Shown here one piece after another: positions 8,253 through 19,255 of a stretch of 64,000 nucleotides of DNA; positions within the stretch are counted from its first letter, which is position 1, and the number at the start of each line of letters is the position of its first letter. The notes beneath the pieces are model-generated. The model did no database searches. It saw nothing but the letters and a program-made list of their open reading frames with translations, and had not been told where the DNA came from. The DNA is from Formosa sp. L2A11 (GTDB taxonomy: Bacteria; Bacteroidota; Bacteroidia; Flavobacteriales; Flavobacteriaceae), in the NCBI RefSeq assembly GCF_009796865.1, contig NZ_CP047028.1, positions 2,914,001 through 2,978,000 on the forward strand. Direction: 5' to 3'. A program made the translations under genes and the position numbers.

Positions 8253-10508
8253 TTACATAGATTCGTGGAACGAACGAGAAATAACTTCCATTTGTTGTTC
8301 TCTAGTTAATCTTATAAAGTTAACTGCATATCCAGATACACGAATTGTTAATTGCGGGTGATTTTCTGGATGTTCCATAGCATCTAATAAAGTGTCTTTA
8401 TCTAATACATTCACATTTAAATGTTGTGCACCATGAGCAAAATATCCTGTTAAGGTTGCTACTAGGTTATCTATACGTTCTGTATCTGTAGCCCCTAAAG
8501 ATTTAGGTACGATTGAGAAGGTATTAGATACACCATCTTGTGAATCTTTATAATCTATTTTAGCAACAGAGTTTAATGAAGCTACTGCGCCGTTAGTATC
8601 GCGTCCGTGCATTGGATTTGCTCCTGGTGCAAAAGGCACACCTGCATCTCTACCATCTGGAGTTGCTCCTGTCTTTTTACCATATACTACGTTAGACGTA
8701 ATAGTAAGCACAGACATTGTTGGTTCTGCATTTTTGTAAACTGCTAATTTTTTTAATTCGTTATTAAAGTCTTCAACAGCATTGTGAGCAAAAATATCTA
8801 CACGATCATCGTCATTTCCATATTTAGGGAATTCACCTTCAATTTCGAAACTTACGGTTAAACCGTCTTCATTTCTAATTGGTTTAACTTTAGCATATTT
8901 AATTGCCGATAAAGAATCTGCTACAATAGATAATCCTGCAATACCGTAAGCGATATTTATAGCTGGATTTGTATCAATTAAAGCCATCTGACCTTTTTCG
9001 TAGTAATATTTATCGTGCATGTAGTGAATAATATTCATCGAGTCGTTATATACTCGAGCCACTTCTGTCATTGCCAATTTAAAATTAGCCATCACTTTAT
9101 CGAAGTCTAAATACTCATCGTTATCTTGTTCAATACCTTTTACCATTTGCTTACCGGTAATTTCGCAACGCCCAGCATTTACAGCTAAAAGTAATGTTTT
9201 TGCTAAGTTAGTACGTGCACCGAAGAATTGGATTTGTTTTCCGATTTCTTGATAAGACACACAACATGCAATTCCGTAATCGTCAGATCCTCTTAATTCA
9301 CGCATTAAATCGTCGTTTTCAAACTGAATTGAAGATGTATCAATAGCAACTTTAGCACAATATTTTCTGAAGTTTTCAGGTAAAGAAGGCGACCATAATA
9401 CAGTAATATTTGGTTCTGGTGATGGTCCTAAGTTGTATAATGTATGTAAGAAACGGAACGCCGTTTTAGTAACTTTAGTTCGTCCATCTTTAAACATTCC
9501 ACCAATCGCTTCTGTTACCCAAGTTGGATCTCCTGCGAAAATTTCATCGTAAGCAGACATTCTTAAATGACGTACCATACGTAGTTTCATTACGAATTGA
9601 TCGATATATTCTTGAGCTTCAATTTCTCCAATCACTTCATTATCTAAATCTCTTTGAATATAGATGTCTAAGAATGTAGACACATTACCAAGAGACATTG
9701 CTGCACCATCTTGTTCTTTTACAGCTGCTAAATATGCCATATATGTCCATTGTACTGCTTCTTGAGCATTTTGTGCTGGACGACTTAAATCTAAGCCATA
9801 AGCATTACCCATTAAGATCATGTCTTTTAATGCTTTTATTTGCTCAGACACTTCTTCTCTTAAGCGAATAACAGCATCTGTCATCGGGCCTTTAATGTGT
9901 GCTAAATCTTGTTTTTTAGCATCTATTAAACTGTTAATACCATATAAAGCTATTCTTCTGTAATCTCCAATAATTCTACCACGTGCATAATTATCTGGTA
10001 AACCTGTTAAGAATCCTAAAGATCTAAATTTTCTAATTTCTGCATTATATGCATCAAACACACCATCGTTATGTGTTTTTACATATTTAGAAAATAATTC
10101 GTTTACGGCATTAGCTGGCTTTAGACCTATTTCTTCTAATGCTTTTTGAACCACTTTATAACCTCCAAAAGGTTTCATAGCGCGTTTTAATAAACCATCG
10201 GTTTGTAAACCAACAATAGTTTCATTTTCTTTATCAATATATCCAGCGTCAAAGCTCGCAATACCAGAAACAATATCCGTATCAACAGAGTGTACTCCGT
10301 TGTTAGCTCTTTCGATTTTAGTTTCGGCTTTACAAACATCCCACAATTTTTGTGTACGCTCACTTGGTCCAATTAAAAAGTCCTGAGTACCATGATAAGG
10401 TGTAATATTTTTGTACACAAAATCACGTACGTTAATCGTATTATTCCAATCTCCATTTTGGAATCCTTCAGTCTGAAGGCCTGTATTTTTTAACTCTGCT
10501 ACTTTCAT
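8253..10508 (-). CDS. pflB: Formate C-acetyltransferase (pyruvate formate-lyase)
   Basis: 751 residues, full length. It converts pyruvate and CoA to acetyl-CoA and formate in anaerobic fermentation. The catalytic cysteine pair is C415-C416 (IACCVSYQ), and the glycyl-radical loop RVSGYAVNF lies near the C-terminus with radical Gly726. The N-terminus ([20 protein letters not shown]) matches E. coli-type PflB rather than other glycyl radical enzymes. It is the first gene of the pflB-pflA-focA group. The upstream 500-bp region holds at least one strong palindrome. PFL is not universal in Flavobacteriaceae, so it indicates a fermentative option. Confidence 0.97.
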   Translation of the reverse strand: MKVAELKNTGLQTEGFQNGDWNNTINVRDFVYKNITPYHGTQDFLIGPSERTQKLWDVCKAETKIERANNGVHSVDTDIVSGIASFDAGYIDKENETIVGLQTDGLLKRAMKPFGGYKVVQKALEEIGLKPANAVNELFSKYVKTHNDGVFDAYNAEIRKFRSLGFLTGLPDNYARGRIIGDYRRIALYGINSLIDAKKQDLAHIKGPMTDAVIRLREEVSEQIKALKDMILMGNAYGLDLSRPAQNAQEAVQWTYMAYLAAVKEQDGAAMSLGNVSTFLDIYIQRDLDNEVIGEIEAQEYIDQFVMKLRMVRHLRMSAYDEIFAGDPTWVTEAIGGMFKDGRTKVTKTAFRFLHTLYNLGPSPEPNITVLWSPSLPENFRKYCAKVAIDTSSIQFENDDLMRELRGSDDYGIACCVSYQEIGKQIQFFGARTNLAKTLLLAVNAGRCEITGKQMVKGIEQDNDEYLDFDKVMANFKLAMTEVARVYNDSMNIIHYMHDKYYYEKGQMALIDTNPAINIAYGIAGLSIVADSLSAIKYAKVKPIRNEDGLTVSFEIEGEFPKYGNDDDRVDIFAHNAVEDFNNELKKLAVYKNAEPTMSVLTITSNVVYGKKTGATPDGRDAGVPFAPGANPMHGRDTNGAVASLNSVAKIDYKDSQDGVSNTFSIVPKSLGATDTERIDNLVATLTGYFAHGAQHLNVNVLDKDTLLDAMEHPENHPQLTIRVSGYAVNFIRLTREQQMEVISRSFHESM

Positions 10509-11008
10509 ACTTTCATCTTTATTAATGCTTATTATTAATTCTATATTTCAAAGTTCATCAGAAAGCAAAGCTTAAAACATGACAAATGATAGGTTTTTTA
10601 CGAATTCGGAACTATCCACAAATAGCCGTTAAACAATTGTTAAAATTCATTAATTTGGTAATTTTCGTAAATTTTCGCTAACAAAAACAACAATATCATA
10701 AAAACCTCATAATTGATTGTTTGACAATAACTTACGTTTAATATTTTTCAAACGTTTGAATATTTTTTCAATATTCTTAAAAAGGAATAAAATGAACAAT
10801 ATTTTACCGAATTGTTACTTTTTTAAAACTTAAACTTAAACATTGTCAAAAACAAAACTAAAAATCATCTAATAATATCAAATTGTTAGTTTTATAACGT
10901 TATCGTAAATCCTATATAAAAAGTACATAAAACCATTCTGAAATAATTTTTCATACATTTAAAAAATAACAACAGTATAACCCCTTAAAAATCAAACTGT
11001 ATATTATT
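10509..11008. other. Divergent intergenic region between pflB and the serine hydrolase gene
   Basis: Five hundred bases, very AT-rich, with no supportable gene. It must hold the promoter of pflB (minus) and of the serine hydrolase (plus). The most distinct element is the palindrome at 10747-10760. I looked for an FNR-type box (TTGAT-N4-ATCAA) and did not find a good match. I found no certain -7/-33 pair. Confidence 0.5.
10747..10760. promoter_or_regulatory. Perfect 14-bp palindrome, operator-like
   Basis: TTCAAACGTTTGAA is fully self-complementary with a central CG, the form common for LacI-type dimers (AAACGTTT core). It lies 239 bases before pflB and 249 bases before the serine hydrolase start. 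No lacI-type gene is in the window, so the regulator would be encoded elsewhere. Confidence 0.4.
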
Positions 11009-12577
11009 ATGAGGCAATTAAAAAAAATTTGTATTGTTACTTTTCTAGTTCTAATTAGTCTAAAAGGGTTTTCTCAAAGCATAAGCTCTAAACAAATAGA
11101 TTCTTTAGTTGCAAAATCTATGACTATAGATCATGTTGCAGGATTAGCAATTGCTATTGTTAAGGATGGAGAAATTATACACTCTAAAGGGTATGGTGTA
11201 AAATCTGTAACGAGCAAAGAGAAAGTAGACAATGAAACGTTATTTGCTATAGCTTCAAATTCTAAAGCTTTTACTTCGGCAGCATTGGCCATTTTAGTCG
11301 ATGAAGGTAAACTCACTTGGGACGATAAAGTGGTAGACTATATTCCTGAGTTTAAAATGTACGACGATTATGTTACTGCAAATTTTACTATTACAGATTT
11401 ACTTACCCATAGAAGTGGTTTGGGGTTAGGTGCTGGAGATTTAATGATTTTTCCAGATGCTGGAGAATTTACGATGAATGATATTCTTAATAGTTTTCAA
11501 TACCAAACACCAACATCTGCTTTTCGTACAAGATACGATTATGATAACTTATTATACTTAGTTGCAGGAGAAGTTATATATAGAATTAGCGGCACACCTT
11601 GGGCCGATTTTATACAAACACGTATTTTTAATCCTTTAGACATGACAGCCGCTGTACCACTTATTAATCGTATAAAACCTGATGCTAATGTGTCTATGCC
11701 GCATAGTTCTTATAATAACAAATTAGTTGAAGTTGCACCTTACGATGGCGGAGATTTAGTTGGTGCTGCTGGAGGAATTAATGCTAGTGTTAGCGATTTA
11801 ACAAAATGGATGCTAATGCAATTAAACAAAGGAAAATACGGTACAGATTTATCTAAAACATTATTTTCTGAAGCTGTACAAAAACAAATGTGGTCGCCCT
11901 TAACCATAACTGGATATAATTTAGATGGAGACCAACGTACCAGTAATCATTTTTCTGCTTATGGTTTAGGTTGGGAAATATCTGATGTTAAAGGAAAAAT
12001 TGTGGTAAGCCATACCGGTGGATTAACAGGTATGTTATCGCGTACCATTTTAGTTCCAGAACTAAATTTAGGAATTGTAGTTTTAACCAATACAGATCCG
12101 GGAGGTTATGCCTTCTACTCTATTCCTGAAACTATTTTAGATATGTATTTGGGTGTAGAAAAGAAAGATTGGATTACAGAACTTTCTGAATATAGTAAAG
12201 CTCAAGAAAAAGATGGAGATGCCGTTACCAAAGCTGTTTGGGATACTGTTGAAACAAATAAAAAAACTAAAATTGATTTTAATACTTATATAGGTACTTA
12301 TAACGATCCTTGGTTTGGAGACATTACAGTTACCGAGAAAAAAGGAAAGCTTTGGTTTACCTCTAAACGTTCTCCAAAATTAAACGGACAAATGTATTTT
12401 TATAAAGCAACAACTTTTGCTGTAAAATGGGAATTTACAGGAATGCCTTGCGATGCTTTTGCTACTTTTAATTTAAATGAAGAAGGCAATGCTATTGGAA
12501 TAAAAATGAAAGGTATCTCGCCAAACATCGATTTTAGTTTCGATTTTCAGGATTTGAATTTGACACGTGTGGAGTAA
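11009..12577 (+). CDS. Serine hydrolase, beta-lactamase class C/penicillin-binding type, with C-terminal DUF3471-like domain
   Basis: 522 residues with a signal peptide (residues 1-22, ending KGFSQ). The beta-lactamase fold has the nucleophile motif S83-N-S-K86 (ASNSKAF), the Tyr motif YDN in RYDYDNLLYL, and the HTGG box (VSHTGGLTGM). The last ~100 residues (YIGTYNDPWFGDITVTEKKG) look like the DUF3471 beta-barrel seen after such domains. Members are D-aminopeptidases, esterases or peptidoglycan peptidases in the periplasm. True beta-lactamase activity is not implied. It stands alone, followed by a short interspersed palindromic repeat. Confidence 0.88.
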   Translation: MRQLKKICIVTFLVLISLKGFSQSISSKQIDSLVAKSMTIDHVAGLAIAIVKDGEIIHSKGYGVKSVTSKEKVDNETLFAIASNSKAFTSAALAILVDEGKLTWDDKVVDYIPEFKMYDDYVTANFTITDLLTHRSGLGLGAGDLMIFPDAGEFTMNDILNSFQYQTPTSAFRTRYDYDNLLYLVAGEVIYRISGTPWADFIQTRIFNPLDMTAAVPLINRIKPDANVSMPHSSYNNKLVEVAPYDGGDLVGAAGGINASVSDLTKWMLMQLNKGKYGTDLSKTLFSEAVQKQMWSPLTITGYNLDGDQRTSNHFSAYGLGWEISDVKGKIVVSHTGGLTGMLSRTILVPELNLGIVVLTNTDPGGYAFYSIPETILDMYLGVEKKDWITELSEYSKAQEKDGDAVTKAVWDTVETNKKTKIDFNTYIGTYNDPWFGDITVTEKKGKLWFTSKRSPKLNGQMYFYKATTFAVKWEFTGMPCDAFATFNLNEEGNAIGIKMKGISPNIDFSFDFQDLNLTRVE

Positions 12578-12611
12578 TTTATTTTATCTAAAAATAGTTT
12601 AGTGAGTTTAC

Positions 12612-12715
12612 CGTCATACTGAACTCAATTCAGTATCTCTTTAAAATATTGAATATCTTTTAGTATTAAAAAGAATACATCTTGTGCGAAGCTGAAATGA
12701 ATTCAGCTTGACGTG
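12612..12715. repeat. Short palindromic interspersed repeat (MITE/REP-like)
   Basis: The 104-bp element begins CGTCATACTGAACTCAATTC and ends with a related inverted sequence (GCTGAAATGAATTCAG, then CTTGACGTGACG). The terminal ~22 bases are imperfect inverted repeats of the form GTCA-nn-CTGAA-n-TnA-n-TTCAG. Similar GTCATnCTGAA...TTCAG elements are scattered in many Flavobacteriaceae genomes. No coding capacity. It may act as a bidirectional hairpin between the two converging genes. Confidence 0.6.
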
Positions 12716-12746
12716 ACGTTTACAAAATCAGTAGAATAGTAATTGT

Positions 12747-13754
12747 TTATGCTTGAAAAATTTCACTTAAAATAGCATAAGACTTTTTACGAGCTTCATG
12801 ATCATAAATATGAGATACTACAATAAGTTCTTGCACTTGAGTTTTGGCGACAAATTCTGAAATTTCTTTTTCAATTGTAGCTTTACTTCCTATAAACGTG
12901 TAATGCAGCATATTATTAATCATGGCTTGTTGTTGGTCGTTCCAAACACCATCCATAGTTTCTACAGGTGGTTGTAATGGGCGACGCACATTCGTGATAA
13001 TTCCCATTGCTAATTGATATAAACTGGTTGCAAGCACTTGCGCTTCTTCATCTGTATCTGCTGCAATTACATTTACACAGGCCATACTATATGGTTTTTC
13101 ATGTGTAGCATTTGGCTGAAACGTATTATTATAAATATGAAGTGCATCAAATAATTGAGCTGGTGCAAAATGGCTTGCAAACGCATAAGGCAATCCTTTT
13201 TTAGCTGCTAAATCGGCACTAAATGTACTAGAACCTAATAAATAAATTGGAATATCTATCCCTTCTCCTGGAATTGCTCTAACAGGTTCTCCCAGATTTT
13301 CATTTGTAAAATAATTTTGTAATTCTTGTATGTTATTCGGAAAATCCTGAACACTTTCTTGTCTATCTCTACGCAAAGCCATTGCTGTACGTTGGTCTGT
13401 TCCAGGTGCGCGTCCTAACCCTAAATCAATTCGATCGGGATATAATGTCGCTAAGGTTCCAAATTGTTCTGCAACCACTAAAGGCGCATGATTAGGTAAC
13501 ATAATACCTCCCGACCCCACTCTTATTTTAGATGTGCCTTGAGCAATATAACCCAACAAAACAACAGTTGCAGAACTTACCAAACTGTCCATATTATGAT
13601 GTTCTGAAATCCAATATCTGGTGTACCCTAAAGCTTCTGTATGTTGCGCTAGATTTAGAGCATTATGCATCGCCTGTTGTTGCGTATTTCCTTTAGTAAT
13701 TGGTACTAAATCTAATACTGAGAATTTTATATTTTTTAAGTTGAAATGACTCAT
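12747..13754 (-). CDS. LLM class flavin-dependent oxidoreductase
   Basis: 335 residues from the second Met ([20 protein letters not shown]); a start nine bases earlier is also open. The luciferase-like TIM barrel is recognisable from [20 protein letters not shown], the conserved tract [19 protein letters not shown](I)[31 protein letters not shown](A)PG in pieces, and a C-terminal YTFIGS segment. The subgroup resembles the MsnO8-type, reduced-FMN-dependent monooxygenases. The substrate is unknown. It converges with the serine hydrolase, and the interspersed repeat lies between the two ends. Confidence 0.88.
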   Translation of the reverse strand: MSHFNLKNIKFSVLDLVPITKGNTQQQAMHNALNLAQHTEALGYTRYWISEHHNMDSLVSSATVVLLGYIAQGTSKIRVGSGGIMLPNHAPLVVAEQFGTLATLYPDRIDLGLGRAPGTDQRTAMALRRDRQESVQDFPNNIQELQNYFTNENLGEPVRAIPGEGIDIPIYLLGSSTFSADLAAKKGLPYAFASHFAPAQLFDALHIYNNTFQPNATHEKPYSMACVNVIAADTDEEAQVLATSLYQLAMGIITNVRRPLQPPVETMDGVWNDQQQAMINNMLHYTFIGSKATIEKEISEFVAKTQVQELIVVSHIYDHEARKKSYAILSEIFQA

Positions 13755-13995
13755 AATGTGCATGGTTTTTTGAAGATTATAAAGTTTTATTTTATAAAAT
13801 GGGCTTTACGAATCAACACTAATTATATTAAAGATAATTCAAATTTATGAAGATAAAAACAAAGAAAATAATAGTATAACTTAATCTATTCTTAAAGTTT
13901 AAAAAGTAGCTTTTTTTTCATTAATTTCTATTTTTAAAAATTAATTATCGGCTAATTTTAAACTAGAATACTTTAGCTATTTGACCATATAACTC

Positions 13996-15327
13996 GTGAA
14001 ATCAAAACATTTTCCTAAATCTTTTAAATGGGGCGTTACCATTTCTTCATATCAGAATGAAGGTGCGTATAATACGCATGGCAAAGGCCCATCTATTTGG
14101 GACACATTTACCAATAGAAAATCTTTTAAAAAAGGAAATGGAAATACAGCTACAGATTTCTATTCAAACTATAAAACAGATTTAGATCATGTAAAAGCGC
14201 TACATTTAGATAGTTTTCGTTTCTCTTTATCGTGGTCTCGTATTTTTCCTGAAGGTGTTGGAGAAGTTAATCCTGAAGGTGTTGCTTTTTATCACGATGT
14301 TATAGATTATGCCTTAAAAATTGGCATAGAACCTTGGGTAACGCTGTATCATTGGGATTTACCTCAAGCGTTACAAGACCAAGGCGGATGGACAAATCGT
14401 GATATTTTAGGATGGTTTGAAGCGTATGTAAACTTTTGTACTAAAGAATACGGATTAAAAGTAAAAACGTGGATTATTTTAAACGAACCCATGAGTTTTA
14501 TTGGTCTTGGCTATTTTATGGGCATGCATGCGCCAGAAAAAAAAAGATTAAAGAACTTTTTACCTGCAGCACATCACGCAACGCTTTGTCAGTCATTAGG
14601 CGGAAGATTAGTACGTAAAAATGTAGAAAACGCCATAATTGGCACCACGTTTTCTTGTTCTTATGTGCGTCCGCTTAACAGACGAGTTATACATAAAAAA
14701 GCAGCAGTAAGGATAGATGCATTATTAAATCGATTTTTTATTGAACCCGCCTTAGGTATGGGATATCCGATAGATGCTTTTGCGGGATTAGATTTTATGT
14801 CTAAATACATAAAACCGGGAGATGAAGACTTAATGCCATTTGATTTCGATTTTATTGGTGTGCAATATTATTTTAAAATCGTTGCTAAATTTAGCCTGCT
14901 CCCTCCTATTCTTTTCGCAACAGAAGTCCCTGCAGAAAAAAGGAATGTAAAGATTAATGCTATGAATTTGGAAATTTACCCGAAAGGATTATATAAAATG
15001 TTAGAGCAATTTAACACCTATTCTGGAGTTAAAGACATCTATATAACAGAATCTGGAGTGTGTTTTGAAGATGACATAGAAGATGGTAAAATTCAAGACA
15101 AAAACAGAATTAATTATTTTAAAAAAACTTTTAAATACACACTAAAAGCCATAGAAAATAAGATTCCGGTAAAAGGATATTTTATCTGGACTTTAGTAGA
15201 TAATTTTGAATGGGCAGAAGGCACAAAACCAAGATTTGGGATAATACATACAGACTTTAACACCCAAAAACGTACTATTAAAAAATCAGGGTTGTGGCTT
15301 AAATCTTTCCTAAGTAAACGTAAATAA
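13996..15327 (+). CDS. Family 1 glycoside hydrolase (beta-glucosidase)
   Basis: 443 residues, usual length for GH1. The acid/base Glu is E164 in LNEP (ILNEPMSFIG) and the nucleophile is E352 in ITESG. The N-terminal substrate motif FKWGVTISSYQNEGA (Q and E of the GH1 signature) and the C-terminal NFEWAEGTKPRFGI are present. It hydrolyses beta-linked disaccharides or aryl glucosides with retention. There is no signal peptide, so it acts in the cytoplasm on imported oligosaccharides. No sugar-transport genes are adjacent. The start has no ATG: GTG (GTGAAATCAAAACAT) encodes MKSKHFPKSFKWG. Confidence 0.92.
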   Translation: MKSKHFPKSFKWGVTISSYQNEGAYNTHGKGPSIWDTFTNRKSFKKGNGNTATDFYSNYKTDLDHVKALHLDSFRFSLSWSRIFPEGVGEVNPEGVAFYHDVIDYALKIGIEPWVTLYHWDLPQALQDQGGWTNRDILGWFEAYVNFCTKEYGLKVKTWIILNEPMSFIGLGYFMGMHAPEKKRLKNFLPAAHHATLCQSLGGRLVRKNVENAIIGTTFSCSYVRPLNRRVIHKKAAVRIDALLNRFFIEPALGMGYPIDAFAGLDFMSKYIKPGDEDLMPFDFDFIGVQYYFKIVAKFSLLPPILFATEVPAEKRNVKINAMNLEIYPKGLYKMLEQFNTYSGVKDIYITESGVCFEDDIEDGKIQDKNRINYFKKTFKYTLKAIENKIPVKGYFIWTLVDNFEWAEGTKPRFGIIHTDFNTQKRTIKKSGLWLKSFLSKRK

Positions 15328-15431
15328 TAGCTTGTAATATCTTATTATTTTTAAGTGTGAGGTCATTAACATAAAATCAGTAATTTCTACTTTGGTATAT
15401 AATTTGTTATATTAAACAAAACTTATATGTC

Positions 15432-15956
15432 ATGAAAAAACATGTTATTCTATTAATAATTTTAGTTTTCGGTATTAATTTAACATTTTCTCAAACTAGA
15501 GCAGAAAAGAAAGCTATAAAGAAAGAAAAACAAGAGCAAGAATATGTTGCAGTAAAAACACTTTTAGAAACTTCTAAATTTACTTTTGAAGCAGATTGGG
15601 CCACAACACAAGGCGGAAAACGTATTAGCTTAATAGGAAACCCTAACTTTTTAAAAGTTAACGATACTATAACAGAAGCAGACTTACCTTACTTTGGCGT
15701 TGCACATATGGCTGCTTATGGTGATGATGGCGGAATTAAATTTGAAGGTCCTTATAAGGAGTATCAATTAAGTTATAACGACAAAAAACAAACGGGAACC
15801 GTTAAGTATAGTATTAATAACGATTCTGAAAACTTTAAAGTTACACTAACGGTTTATGGACCAGATACAGCAACATTAACGGTTTACTGTAGTAATAGAA
15901 ATAGCATCACTTTTGATGGTAATATAGAGCCTCTAAAAAAGAAAGAGAAAGCATAG
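15432..15956 (+). CDS. DUF4251 domain protein, secreted
   Basis: 174 residues. A signal peptide covers residues 1-20 (VILLIILVFGINLTFSQ), then a basic helix, then a beta-rich DUF4251 domain. That domain is recognised from the pattern FTFEADWATTQGGKRISL, the PYFGVAHMAAYGDDGGIKFEG block and the C-terminal VTLTVYGPDTATLTVYCSNR. The family is common in Bacteroidota and its role is unknown. It is followed at 47 bases by the RlpA-like gene on the same strand, so the two may share a transcript. Confidence 0.8.
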   Translation: MKKHVILLIILVFGINLTFSQTRAEKKAIKKEKQEQEYVAVKTLLETSKFTFEADWATTQGGKRISLIGNPNFLKVNDTITEADLPYFGVAHMAAYGDDGGIKFEGPYKEYQLSYNDKKQTGTVKYSINNDSENFKVTLTVYGPDTATLTVYCSNRNSITFDGNIEPLKKKEKA

Positions 15957-16002
15957 AAATACAGTAAAAACGTATTAATAAATTTAAGCTAAATTATATA
16001 CT

Positions 16003-16404
16003 ATGCCCGTATTTCGAATATCATGTATACTCTGTTTCTTTTTGATGCATACCATTGGAAAAGCACAATCTGCAGAAACAGGAAAAGCATCTTATTACAA
16101 TAATTCTTTTGAAGGAAAAAAAACAGCTAGCGGTGAATTTTATGATAAAAATAAATTTACAGCAGCTCATCCTACTCTAGATTTTAACACAAAGGTTATG
16201 GTTACTAATTTAAGTAACAATAAATCGGTTGTAGTTGTTATAAATGATCGTGGACCTTATAAAAAAAATAGAATTATAGATCTGTCTCAGGCAGCAGCAA
16301 GAGAAATAGATTTAATAGAAGAAGGTATCTCTAAAGTTAAAATAGAAGTTATAGAAAATTATGCATTATTTTTTTCAAACCACTATTTAAAAGATTTTGA
16401 TTAA
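16003..16404 (+). CDS. RlpA-like double-psi beta-barrel protein, secreted
   Basis: 133 residues with a signal peptide (residues 1-21, ending GKAQS). The rest is an RlpA-type double-psi beta-barrel: GKASYYNNSFEGKKTASGE near the N-terminus, AAHPTLDFNTKVMVTNL in the middle and the signature VVINDRGPYKKNRIIDLSQAA. RlpA proteins bind or cleave denuded peptidoglycan at the septum. The catalytic Asp of active RlpA enzymes lies in the INDRGP motif, which is intact. No SPOR domain is present. Followed by two tandem terminator hairpins. Confidence 0.88.
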   Translation: MPVFRISCILCFFLMHTIGKAQSAETGKASYYNNSFEGKKTASGEFYDKNKFTAAHPTLDFNTKVMVTNLSNNKSVVVVINDRGPYKKNRIIDLSQAAAREIDLIEEGISKVKIEVIENYALFFSNHYLKDFD

Positions 16405-16473
16405 AATAATAATAGACTTACTTAAAAAGCAAAGTAGACCACATCTAATTAACTAATATAGATGTATTCATAA

Positions 16474-16535
16474 AAAAAGAGTACGCTACTATCTCTTTTT
16501 AGAAACGCAAAAACCAAAATATTAATTTGGTTTTT
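16474..16535 (+). terminator. Two tandem terminator hairpins
   Basis: First stem AAAAAGAG / CTCTTTTT (16474-16481 with 16493-16500, 11-base loop). Second stem AAAAACCAAA / TTTGGTTTTT (16509-16518 with 16526-16535, 7-base loop). Both end in T-runs and follow the RlpA-like gene. The second could work in either direction. Confidence 0.65.
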
Positions 16536-16657
16536 AAATACAACTAGGACTAATTAATCTTATTTAAACGCTATTCTCTAAATTAAATTTAAGTTACTAT
16601 ATGAGTCCGTATTTACTATTGTATTTTAGTAATCTCTAATTATATAAAAAGCAAAAA

Positions 16658-17506
<849 letters not shown>

Positions 17507-17560
17507 ATAGAATTATAGAAATAATTACTTAAAACCGGATATAAAACCCATCTATTTAAA

Positions 17561-18016
17561 ATGATAAAAAAGCTAGAGCATCATCAATTAGAAGAAGCAA
17601 TTAAAATACATATCCTTTTTCAGTTATCATATACTGTTGAAGCTAAATTATTAGGTATTTCTAAGTTTCCTCCGCTGGAGCGTACCATTGAAAATTATCA
17701 AAAAAGTGATACTACGTTTTATGCTTTTTTTGAAAAAAATGCTTTAGCAGGAATTATAGAAATTGAAGACTTACAAACTAAAATAACTATTAATAGTTTA
17801 GTTGTTAACCCAGAATGTTTTAGACGTGGTATTGGAAAAGAATTAGTAAATTTTGTACTCAACACAACAACTTCTAAACCTTGTATTGTTGAAACTGGAA
17901 TTTTAAATACTCCCGCAAATCAATTATACAAATCGCTTGGTTTTATAGAATTAAAACAATGGAAAACAGACATGGGTATACAAAAAGTACAGTATAAAAA
18001 ATATCCAATAAATTAA
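17561..18016 (+). CDS. GNAT family N-acetyltransferase
   Basis: 151 residues. The acetyl-CoA binding motif A is clear in VVNPECFRRGIGKELVNFV (R/Q-x-x-G-x-G/A form, RRGIGK), followed by ETGILNTPANQLYKSLGFIEL, which is the usual beta5/alpha4 region with Asn and Tyr. Members acetylate amines of small molecules or proteins. The substrate is unknown. It ends four bases from the convergent DUF3592 gene. Confidence 0.85.
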   Translation: MIKKLEHHQLEEAIKIHILFQLSYTVEAKLLGISKFPPLERTIENYQKSDTTFYAFFEKNALAGIIEIEDLQTKITINSLVVNPECFRRGIGKELVNFVLNTTTSKPCIVETGILNTPANQLYKSLGFIELKQWKTDMGIQKVQYKKYPIN

Positions 18017-18020
18017 ATTA

Positions 18021-18431
18021 TTAGCCTCTAGAATACAAAAAATAACCACCTCCAATTATTAATAAAGGTGAAGCAATAGCTAAAAGCACAATAGTCCATC
18101 TGTATAATCCCCAAAACGAGACTACCTTTCTATCGTCTCCATTTTTAGCATAAATTATCATTACAGAATTCCCTATATTATAGGCTGGCGGGTTAGAACT
18201 TACGCTACTATTAAATCTAACCACAGTATTGGTACGATCTGTATATTCGAAAACCGGTTTATAAGTATAACCTTTGTCACCACTTACTTGTATTAAACTC
18301 ACAACTTTAGCTTTAGTACGAATACCTTCGGCTTCTAAGGTTTTGGTATTATTATATTGTTTAAGTGCAAAAAATATTAAAACAACCGAAATACTCAATA
18401 TTACGGCATATACATACTCAATCATTTTCAT
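18021..18431 (-). CDS. DUF3592-like membrane protein
   Basis: 136 residues with a helix at each end (residues 4-22 and about 110-132) and a soluble beta-rich middle. The middle has the DUF3592 pattern: AKVVSLIQVSG..., YKPVFEYTDRTNTVVRFNSS, a short PPAYNIGNSVMIIY strand pair and a WGLYRW turn before the last helix. The domain probably faces the periplasm; its role is unknown. It converges with the acetyltransferase gene. Confidence 0.75.
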   Translation of the reverse strand: MKMIEYVYAVILSISVVLIFFALKQYNNTKTLEAEGIRTKAKVVSLIQVSGDKGYTYKPVFEYTDRTNTVVRFNSSVSSNPPAYNIGNSVMIIYAKNGDDRKVVSFWGLYRWTIVLLAIASPLLIIGGGYFLYSRG

Positions 18432-18539
18432 TTCAAATTAATTAAAACTAATGGGTATAAAAGTAGAAAAGAACAGCATTGAAAATACAATACTGTTCTT
18501 TTTATTTATTTGAAATTGTTTTAGACAAAAAATATAACA

Positions 18540-19211
18540 CTAATTATTATATGCTATAATCTGTTGCATTAATTCTGGTAAATCTGATGATTTAAAATCT
18601 GCTTGTAAATAAAACGGATTATAAATCTCTTTCTTTCTGCTAATATAAGCAGTTGTAATACCTGCTTTTTTTGCTCCAAATAAATCCCAATCGTGAGTAG
18701 CAACCATAACAATATCTTTAGTTTGCAATCCTTCTTGTAGTGCCACAGACAGATAAATATCTTTAAATGGTTTGTACTTCTTAACATCGTCTACAGAGTA
18801 ATACGAGTCGAAAAGCGCTATAATTCCGGCCTGTGTTAACTGCTCTTTTATCATTGATAAAGATGAATTAGACACCGCAATAACTTTAATATCATGAGCT
18901 TTTAGTATCGTAATTGCAGGAATTACATCTGCATAAGCAGGTAACTTTTTAAATGCTCCTAAAATTTCAGATTTCGTTTCTGGACTTAAGGGTTTATCGT
19001 TTTCAAAAAACAGATTTTCTAAAGCAACATCTGCCAACTCTCCAAAATTTTTATAAGCATCCATAGTTCCCATTACTGTAGAACTGTGTAATAATTTAGT
19101 AAACCAATATTTTAAAACATAAGCATCGTTAAAATGTTTATCAAACTCTGTTTTAAGCACACTTAAGTTTAATAAGGTTTCATTCATATCAAAGAATACG
19201 GCTTTTTTCAT
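18540..19211 (-). CDS. HAD-superfamily hydrolase, haloacid dehalogenase type II-like
   Basis: 223 residues. Motif I is FFDMNETLLNL with the nucleophile Asp8. Motif II is VIAVSNSSLS. The Lys and C-terminal acidic motifs appear as KKYKPFKDIYL and MVATHDWDLFGAKKAG. An insert of helical cap sequence lies between motif I and II. DMNETL replaces the usual DxxGTL, a variant that does occur in this subgroup. It could be a dehalogenase or, as often, a phosphatase for small metabolites. Single gene. Confidence 0.8.
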   Translation of the reverse strand: MKKAVFFDMNETLLNLSVLKTEFDKHFNDAYVLKYWFTKLLHSSTVMGTMDAYKNFGELADVALENLFFENDKPLSPETKSEILGAFKKLPAYADVIPAITILKAHDIKVIAVSNSSLSMIKEQLTQAGIIALFDSYYSVDDVKKYKPFKDIYLSVALQEGLQTKDIVMVATHDWDLFGAKKAGITTAYISRKKEIYNPFYLQADFKSSDLPELMQQIIAYNN

Positions 19212-19255
19212 CTGTTTAAAATTTTAGGTTTGTTTTAGCAGTTATTTCGAATGTT

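Noticed and set aside
10680..10740. Possible FNR-like site (TTGATTGTTTGACAA) upstream of pflB.
   Set aside because: The half-sites are not TTGAT-N4-ATCAA; the match is too poor to call.
11009..12577. Annotation as a true antibiotic beta-lactamase.
   Set aside because: The SxxK, YxN and HTGG motifs are shared with many esterases and peptidases, and the C-terminal DUF3471-like domain is typical for those; resistance cannot be inferred.
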